This document shows, piece after piece, positions 45,016 to 56,562 of a DNA stretch of 64,000 nt. The notes under the pieces were generated by a model. It did no database searches. It saw only the letters and a list, made by a program, of their open reading frames with translations, and was not told the DNA's origin. Numbering within the stretch: the stretch's first letter is position 1; each line of letters starts with the position of its first letter. Source of the stretch: Antedon mediterranea (Eukaryota > Echinodermata > Crinoidea > Comatulida > Antedonidae); assembly GCF_964355755.1 (NCBI RefSeq), contig NC_092680.1:10331001-10395000 (forward strand), in the 5' to 3' direction. The position numbers and the translations under genes were made by a program.

Positions 45016-47200
45016 TTTTCTGTGAAAAAAGTTTTGTTAAAATGCTCAAAATGGTCTAAAACGTTTCCAAAAAGCGATTTAAAGCTATTTTGTACAATTT
45101 GATGTTTTGTGTGAAAAGTTTTATCGAAATGCTCAAAATGGTCTAAAACTCTCCAAATACGATTTTAAGCTATTTTGTGCACTTTTATGTTTTTGTGTGA
45201 AAAGTTTTATCGAAATGCTCAAAATGGTCTAAAACGTCTACAAATGCGATTTGAAGCTATTTTGTACAATTTGATGTTTTCTGTGAAAAATGTTTTGTCG
45301 AAATGCTCAAAATGGTCTAAAACGTCTCCAAATGCGATTTGAAGCTATTTTGTACAATTTGATGTTTTTGTGGGAAAAGTTTTATCGAAATGCTAGAAAT
45401 GGCCAAAAACGGTTTCAAATGTGATTTTAAGCACTTTAATGTTTTTGTTTAACCAAGTTTCATCGAAATGCACAAAATGGTCTAAAACGTCTCCAAATAC
45501 GATGTTAAGCTATTTTGTGCACTTTTATGTTTTTGTGTGAAAAGTTTTATCGAAATTCTCAAAATGGTCTAAAACGTCTCCAAATGCGATTTGAAACTAT
45601 TTTGTACAATTTGATATTTTGTGTGAAAAAGTTCATCGAAATGCTCAAAACGGTCTGAAACGTTTCCAAATACGATATTAAGCTATTTTGTGCACTTTGA
45701 TATTTTTGTGTGAAAAGTTTTATCGACATACTCAAAATGGTCTAAAACGTTTCCAAATGCGATTTTAAGCACTTTGATGTTTTTGTGTAACCAAGTTTCA
45801 TCGAAATGTACAAAATGGTCTAAAACATCTCAAAGGGCGATTGGAAGCTATTTTGTACATTTTGATGTTTTGTCTGTGTAAAAGTTTTATCGAAATGCTC
45901 AAAATGGTCTAAAACGTCTTCAAATGCGATTTGAAGCTATTTTGTACAATTTGATGTTTTGTGTGAAAAAGTTTTGTTGAAATGCTTAAAATGGTCTAAA
46001 ACGTCTCCAAATACGATTTTAAGCTATTTTGTGAACTTTTATGTTTTTGTGTGAACAGTTTTATCGAAATGCTCAAAATGGTCTAAAACGTCTCCAAATG
46101 CGATTTGAAGCTAATTTGTACAATTTGATGTTTTGTGTGAAAAAGTTTTATCGAAATGCTCAAAATGGTCTAAAACGTCTTCAAATGCGATTTGAAGCTA
46201 TTTTGTGCACTTTGATGTTTTCTGTGAAAAAGTTTTGTTGAAATGCTTAAAATGGTCTAAAACGTCTCAAAATGCGATTTGAAGCTATTTTGTACAATTT
46301 GATGTTTTTGTTTGAAAAGTTTTATCGACATACTCAAAATGGTCTAAAACGTTTCCAAATGCGATTTTAAGCACTTTTATGTTTTTGTGTAACCAAGTTT
46401 CATCGAAATGTACAAAATGGTCTAAAACATCTCCAAGGGCGATTTGAAGCTATTTTGTACATTTTGATGTTTTGTCTGTAAAAGTTTTATCGAAATGCTC
46501 AAAATGGTCTAAAACGTCTTCAAATGCGATTTGAAGCTATTTTGTACAATTTGTTGTTTTGTGTGAAAAGTTTTATCGAAATGCTAAAAATGGTCTAAAA
46601 CGTCTCCAAATGCGATTTGAAGCTTTTTTGTACAATTTGATGTTTTTGTGTGAAAGTTTTGTTAAAATGCTCAAAATGGTCTAAAACGTCTCCAAAAAGC
46701 GATTTAAAGCTATTTTGTACAATTTGATGATTTTTGTGAAAAGTTTAATCGAAATGCTAAAAACGGTTTCAAATGTGATTTTAAGCACTTTGATGTTTTT
46801 GTGTAACCAAGTTTCATCGAAATGCACAAAATGGTCTAAAACGTCTCCAAATGGGATTTGAAGCTATTTTGTACATTATGATGTTTTGTGTGAAAAAGTT
46901 TTATCGAAATGCTCAAAATGGTCTAAAACGTCTTCAAATGCGATTTGAAGCTATTTTGTACAATTTGATGTTTTTGTGAGAAAAGTTTTATCGAAATGCT
47001 AAAAATGGACAGAAACGGTTTCAAATTTGATTTTAAGCACTTTGATGTTTTTGTGTAAACAAGTTTCATCGAAATGTACAAAATGGTCTAAAACATCTCC
47101 AAGGGCGATTTGAAGCTATTTTGTACATTTTGATGTTTTGTCTGTAAAAGTTTTATCGAAATGCTCAAAATGGTCTAAAACGTCTTCAAATGCGATTTGT
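45016..47200. repeat. 86-bp satellite, main block, about 25 units
   Basis: The unit includes TCGAAATGCTCAAAATGGTC, TAAAACGTCTCCAAATGCGA and GAAGCTATTTTGTACAATTT. Variants (GGTTTCAAATGTGATTTTAAGC; GTGTAACCAAGTTTCATCG) recur at intervals, suggesting a higher-order repeat. The open frame at 46041-46241 is just the satellite read in frame. The array stops at about 47200 and resumes at 55257. Confidence 0.9.
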
Positions 47201-47289
47201 ATATAAGACATGAGTCTGGGTGTCAGCGCCAAAAACCCAGCCTTGGATGGGTTCCCACCCAGACCAAACAAAAACCACGGACGTGACCC

Positions 47290-48185
47290 TTATGAACTGA
47301 ACGATGAAATACGAATGTATTTCTTGAAAACAGAAGATTTCCATCTCCCAAATTGTTGAATGAGACTATCTGACATGCCTAATGACGCAGCATGTGTTGC
47401 TGCCCCAATACGAAAACTGTGGCCCTTGATTCAACCCAATAAACGACACTGCCGCTCTCAGCCGGCACGACACAAATTGTTGTGTAACCGCCTTGCCATC
47501 AAGGTGCTGAAACAAGGGACCTGTGGCAATGTGCGAGTTAGTTTGTTATTGCGGCCACTGGGCAGTACTTTTCTCTAATCCATGGTGCAAATGATACCGA
47601 AACGGGGGGTTTTCCAATTCCAGTTTTGTGGTGTCGTATTATGATTAAGGCCCCTGTTTCGTTCAGAGTTAAATCGTTGCGCTGTACTAAGTTCGAATCT
47701 TTGGCTTTAGATGCCAATTCTCCGAGCCGAAAAAAACCCTGAAACGCTGTAAGTAACAAACGATGGGGTAGTAATGGTTCTATAAACTGCAATGCATCGA
47801 GTAGCCTAATCAAGATCCCTTTTGTTATGAGAAGCCGAGAGTCCACTTTTGCCGCCCTAGAATGAATTCCGCGGATAATTTTTTGAACGAGGAACAACCC
47901 GCTAGGATCCGGTAGGCCCACTAACTTGTGTACGAACGAGATTGCAGACATGTGTGAGGAAATGGTTCCTGGTGCCAGACCTTTGTCAAATAAATGAGAC
48001 AGGAAATTACACATTGTACCTACATCAAGTGGTAAGGTTACTCGTTTTCCTGACCAGGATGCCAACAGTTGCAGACTACGTCTGTAAGCCTTTCTGGTGG
48101 CTGGTGCGAGGGAGGATTCGATTAAGGAGACCGCTGTCGGTGCCAGAGCGGGATTGGCTGCTCCTTGCTGTGGGTCTATGGAGAA
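47290..48185 (-). pseudogene. Tyrosine recombinase of the DIRS/Ngaro-like element
   Basis: The N-terminal core-binding part includes SLAPATRKAYRRSLQLLASW. Box I is FFRLGELASK with the catalytic Arg, followed by RHHKTG. After a frameshift near 47430, box II reads GHSFRIGAATHAASLGMSD (His-x-x-Arg) and continues QFGRWKSSVFKKYIR with the catalytic Tyr. All catalytic residues are still visible, but in two frames. Phage-type recombination of a circular cDNA is the family mechanism. Confidence 0.85.
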
Positions 48186-48439
48186 GCCTGTAAAATAAAC
48201 TATACAAATTAATCTTGTTTAACGTAAGTAAGTTATTGAAGCAGGCTGGACTTCATGTTTTGTGCAAGTAATTTAGAAGCAGCCCAAGCTGGACTTCATC
48301 GTTCGTGACTGAGTACTTAGAAGCAGCCCAAGCTGAACTTTTCGTACTGCATAATGATCCCAGACCATTTAAATGTGAAGCAACTCATGCTGTACTTCTG
48401 TAGGATGAGCGCTAAGAGACGTATCCAATGACAATGCTT

Positions 48440-49640
48440 TGTTGATTTGGAGCCTAGACAGTAGGTCGGCCAACACATTTTCCTTGCCTGGAATGTGTTT
48501 TGCTTTGAACAGAATGTTGTGATTTAGGCAACAAAGCACCAAGCGTCGCAGAAGCCGCAGGAGAGTAGCGTCTTTCGCGGTTTTTTGTTAAGTATTTCGC
48601 AAACTGCTTGGTTGTCGGACCGAAATAGGATCCTCTTATTCGCGAGCCTGGGTGCCCACGTTTCCAACGCAATCACAATTGGAAACAAATCAAGTACAGC
48701 TATGGACCTGCCTAAAAATGAACACGGCCAAGGAAACGCAAACCAATCACTTCCTAAAATAGCCCCGCATCCGATTGAACCCGCCGCGTCGGTAAATAAT
48801 CGGATCGTATCCGAGGTGATCCATTTTTCCGGAAGAATGAGGGCTTTGCCATTGAAATGTTTAATAAAGGTAAACCACATGTACAGATCCTGTTTCGCTT
48901 CTAAATTAAGCCTAATGAAATGGTTTGGGTGTTTTGCAAGGGAGAGGAGGTTGATGAGTTTTCGCAAAAAAGTTCGACCCGGTAGGACAATTGAACAAGC
49001 ATAACTCAAGAGCCCTATTAACGATTGTAGTTCCCTTAAAGTAACTTTTTTCCTTGTTACAAATGTATCTAGAATTGATTTTATTTTCGTTACTTTTGCC
49101 TCCGGCAAGCGACATATCATGTTGATTGAATCAACTTCAATGCCGTAAATGATGATATTCTTTTATGGGTACTCCAATTCTGCGACAAAGGAATATGAAA
49201 CTGGCTAATGCTTCGCGACAGGTTTTCGAATGCGCCGGGCCTACGAACCAGAAATCGTCTAAAATGTGTGAAGACTCATGAACCTGAAATTTGTTCCCCA
49301 TGATCCATATTATTGCCCGACTAAATGACTCAAATATTTGGCAGGATCTGCTAGCCCCCATTGGTAGACACTTGTCAAAGTAAAGTAGACCCTCCCAACT
49401 GAAACCTAACAGATCATAGTCGTCTGGATGGATCGGGACAATGCGAAAAGCATCTTCGATATCTGCCTTGGCCATAAGGCATCCTATTCCATTGCGGAGA
49501 ACAAGCATTATTACCGAATCTATTGTATCGTATGACACGGCAGAGGCTTCGGAATGGATACCGGAGTTTACAGAGACACCCCGCGGGTGTCTTGTATAAT
49601 ACGGAATTTTCCCGCCTCCGCCTTTGGAATGACGCCCAAC
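48440..49640 (-). pseudogene. Reverse transcriptase and RNase H of the DIRS/Ngaro-like element
   Basis: RT blocks: ASPLGVIPKA and KFRIIQDT at the right end, then MAKADIEDAFRIVPIHPDD, LPMGASRSCQIFESF and HILDDF (L-D-D in place of the usual Y-x-D-D, as in this group). RNase H: RLFTDAAGSIGCGAILG, LFPIVIALETW and RSDNQAVCEILNK, then in another frame HIPGKENVLADLLSR. Breaks lie near 49565 (frameshift), 49135 (frameshift with deletion) and 48560 (frameshift). Confidence 0.85.
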
Positions 49641-50392
49641 GGTGATGCGACAAAATCTGAGAAAGGTGGGGAGACAAACGGGCCTGCTAGCCTTTTGCGT
49701 TGGATACCAATATTAATAAAAGTTGTGATTTGCTCCGGATGGTTAATGGCGCTAGGATGGTTGCGTGCGATTCCCAGCGGAGGGGGAGTGGTGCAACAAA
49801 GTCTGAACCCGACAGAAAATCTCGAAATTAAATTTGTAAAGAGGCGTGGTGAATAACCGGTAAAGTACGAGGCCAGCACTTTAACTTTTACTGGTGTTGG
49901 TAATGTTGCCTTGCTTGGCTGTTTGATTTCTGGCCTTGATATGTCCGAATCCAGAGGCGCGCTGTTTCCTGCAGCGGATTTTGGGATGAGGGAGGTCGCA
50001 CAAGGGAAGTTGTGTTTGAAAATACAGGGATGTGCTGTGCAGGTTTTTTCTGTATGGAAGGCAAAGCAGTAGCCTTTGGGAACCCCACGAAAGGGCTGAT
50101 TGAATCCCGTTCTCACCCCTGAAGTGGTCATCGGGACCGATTGATATGTTACTAGCTTTAGCATCAGTTCGGTGTGCAGTACCTCCCATTTCAAGGAGCG
50201 TTCTTGACTGGCTCTTCTGAATTGTTCATCGTATGCTCGCCATGCATTGTTCTGTGCGGTAATTGACAACTCCAAAATGTTGTTCGCATATTTTAAAATG
50301 TTAAAACATTCCTTTGGGAATTTTGCCAAAAAAATGGCTGCATAGATGTGGAACGCCTGTTGACACCAACCGAAGATAAAATGGCCGACCAT
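49640..50392 (-). pseudogene. Gag-like region of the DIRS/Ngaro-like element
   Basis: Upstream of RT in one open frame: a helical region (FNILKYANNILELS), then a Cys/His cluster GYCFAFHTEKTCTAHPCIFK ending HNFPC, which looks like a zinc-binding element at the gag C-terminus, then a Pro/Ser/Lys-rich linker. The N-terminus is probably missing, because the frame starts at a junction with unrelated DNA. Confidence 0.6.
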
Positions 50393-50454
50393 AAGATAAA
50401 AAGCCTGGAGCCACAGCTAAAATAGCTGGAAATTACCCAGGAAAACCATTTCAT

Positions 50455-51360
50455 TTCATTTCATTTATTTCGTCTCACATAATTATAACAAAAAATAACA
50501 AACAATAGAGAGAGACAGGATTCCCAAAAGCGAACTAAATCAAACTATTAAGTGGGTCTCCAAAGCAAAACATAATCATCCACCAATAAAAAACAAAATT
50601 AAAACATTAAAAACAACGTTTACCATGTAATGAGTTGGTGGTTAGGTACCGTAATACAAGATAATTTTTTTGTCAAAATTGTTTACAATTTCGAGATATG
50701 TTTTGTACCTGAGTAGAATAAATAATACGATGTGATAACAATATAAAATACAAATGATACAAGTGACTATCTTGAAAAGTTTTTGTTAAATAAATTGCAT
50801 GCTATGTACATTGGTGAAAATCTGAAACGGTCTGTGGATATTTTTTCCTGTGTCAGTCTAACCCTTCCTGATCTACTTATAATGATGTCTGAATGTAATG
50901 GGTGTGATGACATAATTGTGTCAAATTTCTTAAGTATGAATATATTAAACATTTCATCTAAAGATTTCACTTCTACACCAATAACTCTGCTGGCCTTGTT
51001 TACTAATCTCTGAATTTGACTTTTACTGTTTACATTGATATGAGAAAACCAAACAATAATACAATAAGAAATGATTGATTGAACAACAGAGGAATAAAAC
51101 ATATGAATGAGATGAGAACTAACATTAAACCGTTTCATTTTGTATATAAAGTACATTCTCTTATTAGCCTTGGTACGGAGTTCTTTAGTGTTGCTCTCCC
51201 AATTTAGTTTATTATCAATTAATTAATTTTAAATTACTTATGACTTTCTACTATTTCAACAATTTCATTATCGATTTCAATATTTACATGATTAGTTTTA
51301 TTTTTCCTTCTAAAATCGACAATAACCTCTTTAGTTTTTTTGGCATTTAGTTCAAGAAAA
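50455..51360 (-). pseudogene. LINE 3' fragment (RT C-terminal part)
   Basis: The minus-strand sequence carries LELNAKKTKEVIVDFRRKN, then KRMYFIYKMKRFNVSSHLI, YSSVVQSIISYCIIVWFS, QRLVNKASRVIGVEV and a basic tail. These are the post-catalytic ORF2 parts of a non-LTR element. A small disrupted section lies near 51220. The 3' end has repeated TTTCA units at 50452-50470. It lies between the DIRS-like and SGNH remnants. Confidence 0.75.
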
Positions 51361-51498
51361 TTTAATACTAAGTAATAGTAGAAGAATGATAATTATATAG
51401 TATAAAATAATATATCTATATATATATATAATAGTAGTAGCAGTATTAACACATATTCTTATAAAAATTATCATCAATAATTTTTTTATTTTTTATAT
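51361..51498. repeat. TA microsatellite and AT-rich spacer
   Basis: ATATATATATAT run at about 51415-51431, TAG triplets after it. Nothing else seen. Confidence 0.6.
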
Positions 51499-51790
51499 TT
51501 ACTGATGATAGAAACATTTATTTAAATACTGGCCTTTTAAAAATTTTTCTGCGTGCATCATCGCTCCTCTTACACTCCTCATATACTTGTACATGCCTGA
51601 TGGACCGAGATGGACACCATCTACATGTAGATGAGACAAATCGCAGTTTAAGACCCCCTCTACATCTGTAGCCAATAACAAAGTTGTGTTTCGATAGTCT
51701 CATATTAGCCGCATTGTTGAACGGCGTGTTGGCATAGTCACGTAGCCTCCGAATAAAGGAGTGCCCAAAAAGGCATACCGTAATTGGCAT
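51499..51790 (-). pseudogene. SGNH-hydrolase-like remnant
   Basis: The frame from 51790 reads MPITVCLFGHSFIRRLRDYA, with a Gly-x-Ser nucleophile block, and later GYRCRGGLKLR. In a second frame DVEGVLNCDLSHLHVDGVHL and GPSGMYKYMRSVRGAM give the Asp-x-x-His block. The middle of the domain is deleted. SGNH domains occur in some tyrosine-recombinase retrotransposons (Ngaro group) and in CR1 ORF1, so this is probably transposon-derived. Confidence 0.65.
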
Positions 51791-51975
51791 GATACCTTTA
51801 TAAATTAAAACAGTTACTTACAGAAACGAGGGAGAATGCGTAAAATACAGTTGAATTCTGAAGAAATCACGAATAGTTAGGATGTGATACAAAAAATTAC
51901 ACTCCATATATCTGACTGTGCATATTGTTATGTAAATGACCTTGTGCACTTCATGCTTGAAGATCTGCTGTTGTC

Positions 51976-54714
51976 ATGCTAATTAGCTATAGCTCAGAGT
52001 TTCTTCATGGTTTACAGGGCTGTGTAACCAACAACAATAACAGTTGTGAACTTCTTGAAGAATCTTGCTTAATTATACAATCTTTTAAGTTGAACTCCAG
52101 TAGCTGTAGTATCCACCTATTACCAAGGAGGCCAAAAAGAAAAACCAGGCGTGGTACAAGAGCTGGGCGTGACAAACACACTAAAAACAATCTATCATTT
52201 CTGGACTTATCATCAAACTCTCTCTTATCTAAAAACAATATTAAATTTTGCAGTATTAATACAAGATCCGTTCGGAACAAAACAACAGAATTTGTGGATT
52301 TCGTTATCGAACATAATCTGGATGTTGTTGCCCTTTCGGAAACGTGGCTTAAACCAGAAGACACATCAGTTATAGGAAATATTACACCCAACGGATACTC
52401 TCTCAAACATGCTCCCCGTGCTGGTACTAAAAGAGGTGGTGGAGTTGCACTTCTTTACAAGGAAAGCATAGCGGTTAAATGTTATGACACGGGATTATTA
52501 CCAAAATCATTTGAACTGCTAAATGTGGAAATAGTCAGCAATGCATCCTCAGTTTTCCTCGTAGCAGTATATCGTCCTCAAAGCAAATCAACGGGTTGCA
52601 GTCTAAATGTTTTCACTGAAGAATTCTCAACTTTGGTTGATCACTATGTATTGAAGCCGGCTCCCATACTATTCGTTGGAGACTTTAACATCCATGTGGA
52701 TATGCCAAATGATGCAGATGCAATTCTTTTTCAGAATCTACTTGTAGCAAGCAGTCTTCAACAGCATGTGTCTACACCTACACACCGACATGGTCATACA
52801 TTAGACTTGCTGATCACTCGTTCATCTGATCCTCCTGTTTTCTCAAACCTTAATGTCATTGATGGTATATCAGATCACTATGCAATCACATGTAATCTCC
52901 TTATCAAGAAGCCACCCGTAATCACTAAATCCATCGAAACTCGTCATTGGAATGCTATAAATTTTGAGACATTATGTAAAGATATCACACAGTCTGATCT
53001 CGGAACTTCGCTCTCAAATCTTGATTTATCAAGTAAAGTACGACTATATGTCACCACTTTGAGTGAACTTCTTGACAAACACGCACCACCGAAAAAGAGA
53101 ACAGTTAAGGTCCGACCAAACACTAGTTGGTATAACAGTGACATCTATGCTGAGAAAAGAACAAAGCGTAAGCTTGAAAAGAAATGGAGAATCTCTCATC
53201 TGGAAATAGATCGTCGAGCTTACATTGCACAGAAGAGGAATGTAAATTCCATGGTAAGAAAGGCAAAGGCCAACTACTACATTGGCTTGTGTGAAGAACA
53301 TGCAGCAGATCAGAAAGGACTTTTTAAAATTGTTAACCAACTCCTTCATCATCGCCAGGTATCACCTCTCCCAGATAGTCATTCTGACTTAGATCTTGCG
53401 AACAGGTTCTGTCAGTTTTTCACAGACAAGATCAAGATCATCAGAGACGACTTCAAGATTGATGACATGTCATTTAATGAGCCTGTGACAGCTGTTCATC
53501 AGCATCTCACAACATTTACACCAGCATCTCAAGATGAGATCCGCAACATTCTGATGAAATCACCAACAAAATCATGCAGGTTAGATCCAGTTCCTACTTC
53601 TATACTGAAGAAGTGTATAGACGCAGTCGTTCCAATAATAACGGAAATCATTAACCATTCTCTTAATACCGGCATAGTGCCAGATGAACTGAAAATTGCT
53701 CACGTTCGTCCTTTAATAAAAAAGCAAAACTTGGATCATAACACGCTGAAAAATTATCACCCGGTGTCGAATCTTTCTTTTCTTGGAAAGACTCTGGAGC
53801 GTGTAGTGACATCACGCATTACTCCATATCTTCAAAAGCATAATTTAAATGAGAATTACCAGTCGGCATATCGTGCATGTCATAGCACGGAGAGTTCCCT
53901 TTTAAAGGTACAGAATAATTTGTTACAAGGAATGAATGATGGGAAAATAACGCTATTGGTGTTGTTGGATTTGTCAGCAGCGTTTGATACTGTTGATCAC
54001 CAAAGACTGATAACCCGTCTGAGAAATCGCATTGGCATTAATGGTGTTGCTCTTAACTGGTTCCAGTCATATCTTACAGGAAGACGTCAGCTAGTCTGTA
54101 TCAATGATGCATTCTCAGATGAAGCTTGCCTGGAATATGGTGTACCACAGGGGTCAGTAATTGGGCCTGGCCAGTTTTCCATTTATACGCTTCCCCTTGG
54201 TGACATTATTCGCAAACACAGTCTACATTTCCATTTCTATGCAGATGATACACAGATTTATGTGTCAGTAAATCCAGTGCAAAGGGATGCTGCTGCAGCA
54301 ATCAGTAAGATGGAAGCCTGTATAGAAGATGTTCGCAATTGGATGACAACAAATTACCTAAAGTTGAATGATGGAAAGACAGAGTTTATTATCGTCGGGT
54401 CTAAATGTAACATCTCCAAAATCAACATCACACATATCAGAATCGGAAACTCTAACATCGCTCCCTCATCGGTGGTCCGGAATCTGGGAATCATGCTGGA
54501 TAGTAATCTCACTATGGAAGCACAAATAACAACGGTATCCAAAGCAGCATGCATATCGATTAGGAACCTTGGTCGTATTCGCGGTAATCTTAACAAGAAA
54601 ACAGCTGAATTGATTGTACACTCATTTGTCACTTCTAAAATTGACATTGGTAATGCCTTGTTGTTTGGCATACCAAAATCTCAAATACAACGTTTGCAGC
54701 GCTTATTTATCTGA
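51976..54714 (+). CDS. LINE ORF2: endonuclease and reverse transcriptase (truncated at C-terminus)
   Basis: Residues about 85-305 are an APE-type endonuclease: SINTRSVRNK (Asn95), SETWL (Glu122), VGDFNIH (235-240) and GISDHYA (Asp300, His301), so all catalytic residues are present. RT follows: LRIIKK-type block PLIKKQNLDHNTLKNYHPVS, LLDLSAAFDTVDH near 665, GVPQGSVIGPGQFS and YADD at 755-758. The frame stops at LQRLFI, where about 60 codons seen in relatives are missing and the frame changes. Target-primed reverse transcription is the family mechanism. It is the best-preserved LINE in the window. Confidence 0.85.
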   Translation: MLISYSSEFLHGLQGCVTNNNNSCELLEESCLIIQSFKLNSSSCSIHLLPRRPKRKTRRGTRAGRDKHTKNNLSFLDLSSNSLLSKNNIKFCSINTRSVRNKTTEFVDFVIEHNLDVVALSETWLKPEDTSVIGNITPNGYSLKHAPRAGTKRGGGVALLYKESIAVKCYDTGLLPKSFELLNVEIVSNASSVFLVAVYRPQSKSTGCSLNVFTEEFSTLVDHYVLKPAPILFVGDFNIHVDMPNDADAILFQNLLVASSLQQHVSTPTHRHGHTLDLLITRSSDPPVFSNLNVIDGISDHYAITCNLLIKKPPVITKSIETRHWNAINFETLCKDITQSDLGTSLSNLDLSSKVRLYVTTLSELLDKHAPPKKRTVKVRPNTSWYNSDIYAEKRTKRKLEKKWRISHLEIDRRAYIAQKRNVNSMVRKAKANYYIGLCEEHAADQKGLFKIVNQLLHHRQVSPLPDSHSDLDLANRFCQFFTDKIKIIRDDFKIDDMSFNEPVTAVHQHLTTFTPASQDEIRNILMKSPTKSCRLDPVPTSILKKCIDAVVPIITEIINHSLNTGIVPDELKIAHVRPLIKKQNLDHNTLKNYHPVSNLSFLGKTLERVVTSRITPYLQKHNLNENYQSAYRACHSTESSLLKVQNNLLQGMNDGKITLLVLLDLSAAFDTVDHQRLITRLRNRIGINGVALNWFQSYLTGRRQLVCINDAFSDEACLEYGVPQGSVIGPGQFSIYTLPLGDIIRKHSLHFHFYADDTQIYVSVNPVQRDAAAAISKMEACIEDVRNWMTTNYLKLNDGKTEFIIVGSKCNISKINITHIRIGNSNIAPSSVVRNLGIMLDSNLTMEAQITTVSKAACISIRNLGRIRGNLNKKTAELIVHSFVTSKIDIGNALLFGIPKSQIQRLQRLFI

Positions 54715-55018
54715 CCTTGTGGATCGTTAAGAATCATCCCGCAGAGGCCTACGATCATTGTCACAAAACCTTCTTCAAGAGCGTAGAGTGAAAAATCAAT
54801 GGGGTCAGAGATCTTTTTACTTTGCGGCCGCAAGTGTATGGAACAGCTTACCAGCAACAGTTAAATGCTCAACTAGTCTAAACAGTTTCAAGACCAACCT
54901 AAAGACGTCGCTATTCGCTGATGTTCTCACACGTTGTTAATGCACAAAGCGCCATGAGCGCCACATGGGTGGAGGATACCGGCGCTATATAAGTTTTCAT
55001 TTATTATTATTATTATTA
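51976..55018 (+). mobile_element. L2-like LINE with long ORF2 and internal deletion
   Basis: A 912-codon frame from 51976 carries APE endonuclease and reverse transcriptase, ending early at 54714. The C-terminal part continues in another frame at 54706-54940 (AYLSDLVDR, then SFYFAAASVWNSLPATV). The 3' UTR ends CGGCGCTATATAAGTTTTCA followed by TTATTATTATT repeats (to 55018). Structure and tail fit the CR1/L2 group, L2 clade most likely. Confidence 0.85.
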
Positions 55019-55256
55019 TATATGTAATGACAACGTTGAAATGGAATTTGAAAATTGAGTTTTGACGCAGGACATAGGTTTAGTCTTAATTAAAACAAAG
55101 GAGAGGATTAAACCACATGCGCCGCCGCTTATAAAGCCACTCCAGCGATATGTTATGCATGACTTGGTAAATGAAGCACGCTCTATCAGGAATTACAATT
55201 ATACCTGTCTGCTAAGTGACACAAAACTATTTTCCTATATGCTTCGGAAAATTCTC
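55019..55256. other. Short unexplained stretch between LINE and satellite
   Basis: Less AT-rich than average, with a 73-codon open frame (55062-55283) that runs into the satellite. No recognisable motif. It may be a remnant of one of the nested retroelements. Confidence 0.3.
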
Positions 55257-55497
55257 TTTGTGCACTTTGATGTTTTTGTGTGAATAAGTTTTATCGAAAT
55301 GTTCGAAATGGTCTAAAACGGTTTCAAATGTGATTTAAAGCACTTTGATGTTTTTGTGTAACCAAGTTTCATCGAAATGCACAAATATGGTCTAAAACAT
55401 CTCCAAAAACGATATTAAGCTATTTTGTGCACTTTGATGTCTTTGTGTGAAAAGTTTTATCGAAATGTTCAAAATGGTCTAAAACTGTTTCAAATGT
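55257..55497. repeat. 86-bp satellite, third block
   Basis: About three units in the same orientation as 45016-47200, resuming only a few bases after the phase where the main block stopped. Followed by an A17-type run at 55498-55516. Confidence 0.85.
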
Positions 55498-56562
55498 GAA
55501 AAAAAAAAAAAAAAACATTAGGTGGCAAGGGTCAAAATTTCGAATTGGCTGATATTTTGCACATTGGTAGACCTTGACATAAGTAAACCTCATGTGTAGT
55601 TTGTTTGGTAAAATATTGCTTAGTTTTCTAGAAAATCGAAAAATAACGATTTTCGGCCAATTTTGTTAATTTTTGGTGTATAATTTACATTAAGTTTAAC
55701 AGCCTCTTGAAGCCAAACGTAGCAATCTAGCGTTTTAATATTTTACACTTACGTTAACTAGCATCTTGACAATAATTTAGTAAAGTTTAAAAAAATTTGA
55801 TGACATTTTAAGATTTTTACTAATTAATTACTAATTAGCATATATAAAACTCTTAAAAAGTAGGTTAAAAACAAAGGCGTTTTTTTTTCATGTGCGACGA
55901 ATTTTTTTTAAATAAAAAAATCATCAATCTAAAGTTTAGATACTAATATTTATGAATCAAGTAAAACAAATTTGGGGAAACTATTTTGCGCTCTGCGCCA
56001 GAGCAGCAAAGTTGTAAGAAATTCAAAGATTTTATCTGTCGGCAAGATCAATCAGATGTACCTATTGTTATCTATTTAGCAATCTAAGTCGCTTTGAGCC
56101 AAACTTTTATTACGCGAAACAAACTTGAAAGATAAACTGAAAGTTCCTGGAATAATTTTGAGTTAAGTTTCAATTTAAACACAAACTAAAAATACGTTTC
56201 TGGTAAAATTTCAATTACTAACCAATATACGAAATTAAGCAATTAACTAAAAATCACTCGCTTATGCTTTGTCAAACCATATTATTATAATTATTCCATC
56301 CTCTCATAGTTTATATAGGATAAAACTGAAAAACACATTTGTTTTAACTTGTTATCGTTTTCCTGTTTGTCGAACCTGGTCGAACTTACTCAACGAGAAT
56401 GTTTCAAAACATTAACCACAGTAGACAAAACACTGCATATATTCGATAGACAACTATATCTTCATTGGCGTTGACAACGGAACTGATTTATTATCCATTT
56501 TAGTTTATGTCTTACAATGTAAAGACGTGTTGAAAATAATTTTTATATATAATTATTGTCTG
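55498..56562. other. AT-rich upstream region of the interrupted gene
   Basis: A poly-A run at 55498-55516, then AT-rich sequence without a recognisable element. The promoter and 5' UTR of the following gene are expected here, but no core signal can be called safely. Confidence 0.4.

Larger units (their letters stand above)
47206..50400 (-). mobile_element. Tyrosine-recombinase retrotransposon (DIRS/Ngaro order), decayed
   Basis: On the minus strand the order is a gag-like frame, reverse transcriptase, RNase H and tyrosine recombinase. This gene content defines the DIRS order, which integrates by recombinase rather than DDE integrase. No methyltransferase is seen, which leans towards Ngaro. 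The 3' end holds a terminal inverted pair GTCTGGGTG (47214) / CACCCAGAC (47256). Several frameshifts make it non-functional. It interrupts the 86-bp satellite, and its 5' end is cut at about 50400. Confidence 0.8.

Noticed and set aside
45016-47200. Evenly spaced conserved blocks resembling repeat-spacer units, and an open frame at 46041-46241
   Set aside because: The intervening sequence is also repeated (86-bp satellite); the frame is open only because the unit lacks stops in that phase.
52005-53352. Minus-strand frames of 66-133 codons
   Set aside because: Shadows of the LINE ORF2 on the plus strand.
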